A stretch of DNA of 9,435 nucleotides from an uncultured Thalassolituus sp. (GTDB taxonomy: Bacteria; Pseudomonadota; Gammaproteobacteria; Pseudomonadales; Oceanobacteraceae), in contig CAJXIT010000123.1 of NCBI GenBank assembly GCA_913054055.1, positions 1 to 9,435 on the forward strand. Direction: 5' to 3'. Both the position numbers and the translations under genes were made by a program. Positions 7,063 through 9,435 of this stretch are shown here, one piece after another (positions within the stretch are counted from its first letter, which is position 1; every line of letters starts with the position of its first letter). The notes below the pieces were generated by a model. The model saw nothing but the letters and a program-made list of their open reading frames with translations, had not been told where the DNA came from and made no database searches.

Positions 7063-8481
7063 ATGACAAAACGATTAAACAACAATTTTCAATTTTTAGA
7101 TGTAAGCCGCGGCGACCCATCAAAAGTAAATATTAAATCTCGCAAAACCAGTTTTGTGGAAATTTACGAGCCGTTCAAACCAGAACAGGTTACGGATCAA
7201 TCACACCGCTGCTTAGCTTGTGGTAACCCGTACTGCGAATGGAAATGTCCTGTGCATAACTTCATTCCAAACTGGTTAAAACTGGCGTCTGAAGGCAACA
7301 TCATGGAAGCGGTGGAATTAAGCCACGCGACCAATACACTGCCAGAAGTTTGCGGCCGTGTTTGCCCTCAAGACCGTTTATGTGAAGGTGCGTGTACCCT
7401 AAACGATGGTTTTGGTGCCGTGACCATTGGTAACGTTGAGAAATACATTACAGATACGGCTTTCGCCATGGGCTGGAAACCAGACATGTCTAAAGTTGTA
7501 CCAACTGGTAAGCGTGTAGCCATCATTGGTGCAGGCCCTGCTGGTTTAGGTGCTGCTGACATCCTAGCGCGCAACGGCGTAACTCCAGTGGTATTTGATA
7601 AATACCCCGAAATCGGCGGTCTACTAACCTTCGGTATCCCAGAATTCAAACTAGAGAAATCTGTACTGGCGAACCGTCGTGAAGTATTCGAAGGCATGGG
7701 CGTAGAGTTCAAGCTAAATACCGAAGTAGGTAAAGACGTAGAATTCCAAAGCATCATTGATGAATACGATGCTGTGTTCCTCGGTATGGGTACCTACAAC
7801 TACATGAAAGGTGGTTTCCCTGGTGAAGATCTACCGGGTGTTTACGACGCATTAGACTTCCTAATTGCCAACGTAAATCACAACCAAGGTTGGGAAAAGA
7901 ACCCAGCTGACTTTATCGACATGAAAGGTAAAAACGTAGTTGTTCTAGGTGGTGGTGATACCGCTATGGACTGTAACCGCTCTTCAATTCGTCAAGCTGC
8001 TAACTCAGTAACTTGTGCTTACCGTCGTGACGAAGCCAACATGCCGGGTTCTAAGCGTGAGGTTGTAAACGCCAAAGAAGAAGGCGTGAACTTCTTATTC
8101 AACCGTCAGCCTGTTGCCATTGTTGGTGAAGACAAGGTTGAAGGGGTTAAAGTTGTAACCACTAAGATGGGCGAGCCAGACGAAAATGGTCGTCGTCGCC
8201 CAGAAGTGGTTGAAGGCTCTGAAGAAGTATTGCCAGCCGACGCGGTATTGGTAGCCTTCGGCTTTCGCCCAAGCCCTGCACCTTGGTTTGCTGACTTTGG
8301 CATCGAACTGAACAGCTGGAACGGCGTGGTTGCTCCTGAGAAGCAAACGTACAAGTTCCAAACCACCAATGAAAAAGTATTCGCTGGCGGTGATATGGTC
8401 CGTGGTTCTGACCTTGTGGTAACCGCCATCTGGGAAGGTCGAGAAGCAGCAGAAGGCATTTTGGACTTCTTAGACGTTTAA
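7063..8481 (+). CDS. gltD: Glutamate synthase [NADPH] small (beta) subunit GltD
   Basis: Small subunit of GOGAT. It oxidises NADPH at an FAD and passes electrons through iron-sulfur centres to the GltB FMN. The protein has 472 residues, the same length as E. coli GltD, and similarity is evident along its whole length. The N-terminal domain has eight conserved cysteines in two groups, C50/C53/C58/C62 (CLACGNPYCEWKC) and C97/C101/C107/C111 (CGRVCPQDRLCEGAC), expected to bind two 4Fe-4S clusters with GltB. The FAD-binding Rossmann motif is GAGPAG (156-161). The NADPH-binding motif is VVLGGGDTAMD (293-303). The C-terminal FAD contact is VFAGGDMVRG (439-448). ATG 7063 is preceded by AGGTGA at 7053-7058, which supports this start. 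It lies 54 bases after gltB and is followed by a strong terminator, so gltBD appears to be a two-gene operon. Nothing is missing or broken. Confidence 0.97.
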   Translation: MTKRLNNNFQFLDVSRGDPSKVNIKSRKTSFVEIYEPFKPEQVTDQSHRCLACGNPYCEWKCPVHNFIPNWLKLASEGNIMEAVELSHATNTLPEVCGRVCPQDRLCEGACTLNDGFGAVTIGNVEKYITDTAFAMGWKPDMSKVVPTGKRVAIIGAGPAGLGAADILARNGVTPVVFDKYPEIGGLLTFGIPEFKLEKSVLANRREVFEGMGVEFKLNTEVGKDVEFQSIIDEYDAVFLGMGTYNYMKGGFPGEDLPGVYDALDFLIANVNHNQGWEKNPADFIDMKGKNVVVLGGGDTAMDCNRSSIRQAANSVTCAYRRDEANMPGSKREVVNAKEEGVNFLFNRQPVAIVGEDKVEGVKVVTTKMGEPDENGRRRPEVVEGSEEVLPADAVLVAFGFRPSPAPWFADFGIELNSWNGVVAPEKQTYKFQTTNEKVFAGGDMVRGSDLVVTAIWEGREAAEGILDFLDV

Positions 8482-8500
8482 TTTGTTAGTAAATGTGTAA

Positions 8501-8521
8501 CGGCTTATGAATATTAAGCCG
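8501..8521. other. 7-bp inverted repeat (hairpin) just after gltD
   Basis: CGGCTTA (8501-8507) and TAAGCCG (8515-8521) are perfect inverted repeats around a 7-base AT-rich loop, starting 20 bases after the gltD stop. No T-run follows, so it is unlikely to terminate by itself. It sits 10 bases upstream of the clear terminator and could be a stabilising 3' mRNA stem or a dyad protein-binding site. No regulator is recognised. Confidence 0.45.
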
Positions 8522-8531
8522 ATTATCCAGT

Positions 8532-8558
8532 AAAAAGCACGGTTTAGCCGTGCTTTTT
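8532..8558 (+). terminator. Strong Rho-independent terminator of the gltBD operon
   Basis: AAAAAGCACGG (8532-8542) pairs perfectly with CCGTGCTTTTT (8548-8558) around the 5-base loop TTTAG. This is a 6-bp GC-rich stem extended by five A-T pairs, with the right arm serving as the T-run. It lies 51 bases after the gltD stop. The A-run on the left also makes it a plausible terminator on the minus strand. Confidence 0.9.
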
Positions 8559-8676
8559 CGTTTGTGTCGATTAGTCGATGGCTACACGGTTGTTAGGATG
8601 GATAATTTCATTTAACCCAGTACAATGAAACCATCAATGGATTCTGGCCATAAGTTAAGCCTGAATGGAGAGCGCT

Positions 8677-9435
8677 ATGAGTAAAACAATAAAAACCCTG
8701 ACTTTAATTGCATTGCTTACTGCATTGGCAGCATGTGGTGGCAGTGATGATGTTAATGCTACAACTGAAGAAGAGTCCACTGCCGAAGAAGTAGTGGAAG
8801 AGACAGGAACAAGTGATGCAATTGTAGATACTGCTAGTGATGTGGTAACTACTCTAGCAGATGTAAATGGATTTAAGATTATCTCGAAGAACTATAACCC
8901 AGATGCATATGGTATTTACGGAAATGAAGTAGAGATTGATGCATTTGTTAAAGACCATTCAAATAATCCAGTTGAAGATGGAACGGTTATTACTTTTGTA
9001 ACGGATGATAATGGATTTATAGAAAATCAGTGCGCAACAGTTGATGGGCAGTGTACAGTGAAGTGGTGGTCAGCTGGAGATAGGACAACTCCAGATGTCA
9101 TCAATGATGGCAGTTATGCGGATACTTATTCGGACTTTAAAATAACAGTTATGGCTCGCACTATTGGCGAAGATTCTTTTATTGATAAGAATAGTAACTC
9201 GGAATTTGATATTGGTGAGTCATACTCAACTCAGTCAGAGCCATTTTTAGATGTAAATGATAATGATGTATATGACTCTGGTATTAATGACTTTGATGAG
9301 TTTTTTGATTTCAACGATAATGGTGAGTTTGACGATGCTAGCGATTTTACTACTTTTCGAGGAGAGTCGTGTAGTACAACAGCAATTGCAGCTGGGCATT
9401 GTGCGAATAAGTTAGAAGTTTGGGATACTTTGGTT
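8677..9435 (+). CDS. Ig-like (Big-1-type) surface lipoprotein with calcium-loop-like repeats, N-terminal 253 residues (3' end missing)
   Basis: The frame starts at ATG 8677, supported by GGAG at 8667-8670 with 6-base spacing, and stays open to the last base of the window. Residues 1-20 are a lipoprotein signal peptide: charged start, hydrophobic core and lipobox LAAC with Cys20. Gly at +2 suggests outer-membrane sorting. A Thr/Glu/Val-rich, strongly acidic linker follows (~22-60). Residues ~64-165 look like a bacterial Ig-like fold of the Big-1/invasin kind (EVEIDAFVKD, VEDGTVITFVTD, CATVDGQCTVKWWSAG), with Cys119 and Cys126 placed for a disulfide. Three D-x-N-x-N-x-x-[FY]-D loops follow at 170-178, 192-200 and 211-219, resembling dockerin/EF-hand calcium loops. 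Cys232 and Cys242 may form a second disulfide. I recall similar arrangements in marine gammaproteobacterial lipoproteins of unknown function. The family call is by eye. The role (adhesion or cell-surface structure) is not determinable. Its more AT-rich codon use differs from gltBD. Confidence 0.82.
   Translation, partial: MSKTIKTLTLIALLTALAACGGSDDVNATTEEESTAEEVVEETGTSDAIVDTASDVVTTLADVNGFKIISKNYNPDAYGIYGNEVEIDAFVKDHSNNPVEDGTVITFVTDDNGFIENQCATVDGQCTVKWWSAGDRTTPDVINDGSYADTYSDFKITVMARTIGEDSFIDKNSNSEFDIGESYSTQSEPFLDVNDNDVYDSGINDFDEFFDFNDNGEFDDASDFTTFRGESCSTTAIAAGHCANKLEVWDTLV

Noticed and set aside
7368..8459. Minus-strand open frames of 129, 117 and 88 codons opposite gltD
   Set aside because: They lie entirely opposite highly conserved gltD coding sequence, overlap each other, match no recognisable family and are explained by codon bias on the plus strand.
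8621..8626. TACAAT as the -10 box of a lipoprotein promoter
   Set aside because: The hexamer is a good match, but no acceptable -35 box lies 15-19 bases upstream and there is no extended -10, so a promoter could not be supported.
8559..8676. A small gene or RNA gene between the gltBD terminator and the lipoprotein
   Set aside because: No start with a ribosome-binding site and useful length, no tRNA-like fold and no further terminator were seen in these 118 bases.
9184..9333. The acidic loops as a cellulosomal dockerin domain
   Set aside because: There are three loops with 19- and 22-residue spacing next to an Ig-like region, not the paired dockerin arrangement, and nothing in the context suggests a cellulosome.

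Overview
The window reads as a chromosomal segment of a marine-type gammaproteobacterium. The gene order aroB, damX-like, gltB, gltD is, to my knowledge, the one found in Pseudomonas and related Oceanospirillales-like lineages. In E. coli damX also follows aroB, but dam follows there instead of gltBD. Base composition is moderate and leans AT-rich, so a marine Oceanospirillales-type host is more likely than a high-GC Pseudomonas. No database search was possible, so this placement is inference.

Layout. Positions 1-16 match the end of an Illumina sequencing adapter and are not native DNA, so this is the edge of an assembled contig. Positions 17-925 hold the last ~300 codons of aroB (3-dehydroquinate synthase). 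After a 26-base gap comes a DamX-like cell-division protein (952-2340): a P-loop ATPase domain, one membrane span and a C-terminal SPOR domain. A 171-base intergenic region (2341-2511) carries two near-identical 21-bp tandem repeats, a weak terminator-like hairpin and a good sigma-70 promoter candidate for the next operon. gltB (2512-7008) and gltD (7063-8481) encode the large and small subunits of NADPH-dependent glutamate synthase, and all expected catalytic and iron-sulfur residues are visible. A strong intrinsic terminator (8532-8558) ends that operon. From 8677 to the window end runs the first 253 codons of a secreted lipoprotein with an Ig-like region interrupted by three acidic, calcium-loop-like repeats. 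It has no stop codon inside the window.

How the genes work together. aroB (shikimate pathway) and the damX-like gene look co-transcribed, continuing an operon whose start lies off the window. gltB and gltD form the enzyme that turns glutamine plus 2-oxoglutarate into two glutamates, the second step of GS-GOGAT ammonium assimilation. Their 54-base spacer can fold with the end of gltB into an RNA stem that encloses the gltB stop codon and ends just before the gltD ribosome-binding site. The lipoprotein gene appears to be an independent unit.

Most of the window is conserved housekeeping sequence. I see no previously undescribed multi-gene system. The items most worth following up are the adapter contamination, the ATPase-SPOR architecture, the repeats upstream of gltB, the gltB-gltD RNA stem and the truncated lipoprotein.
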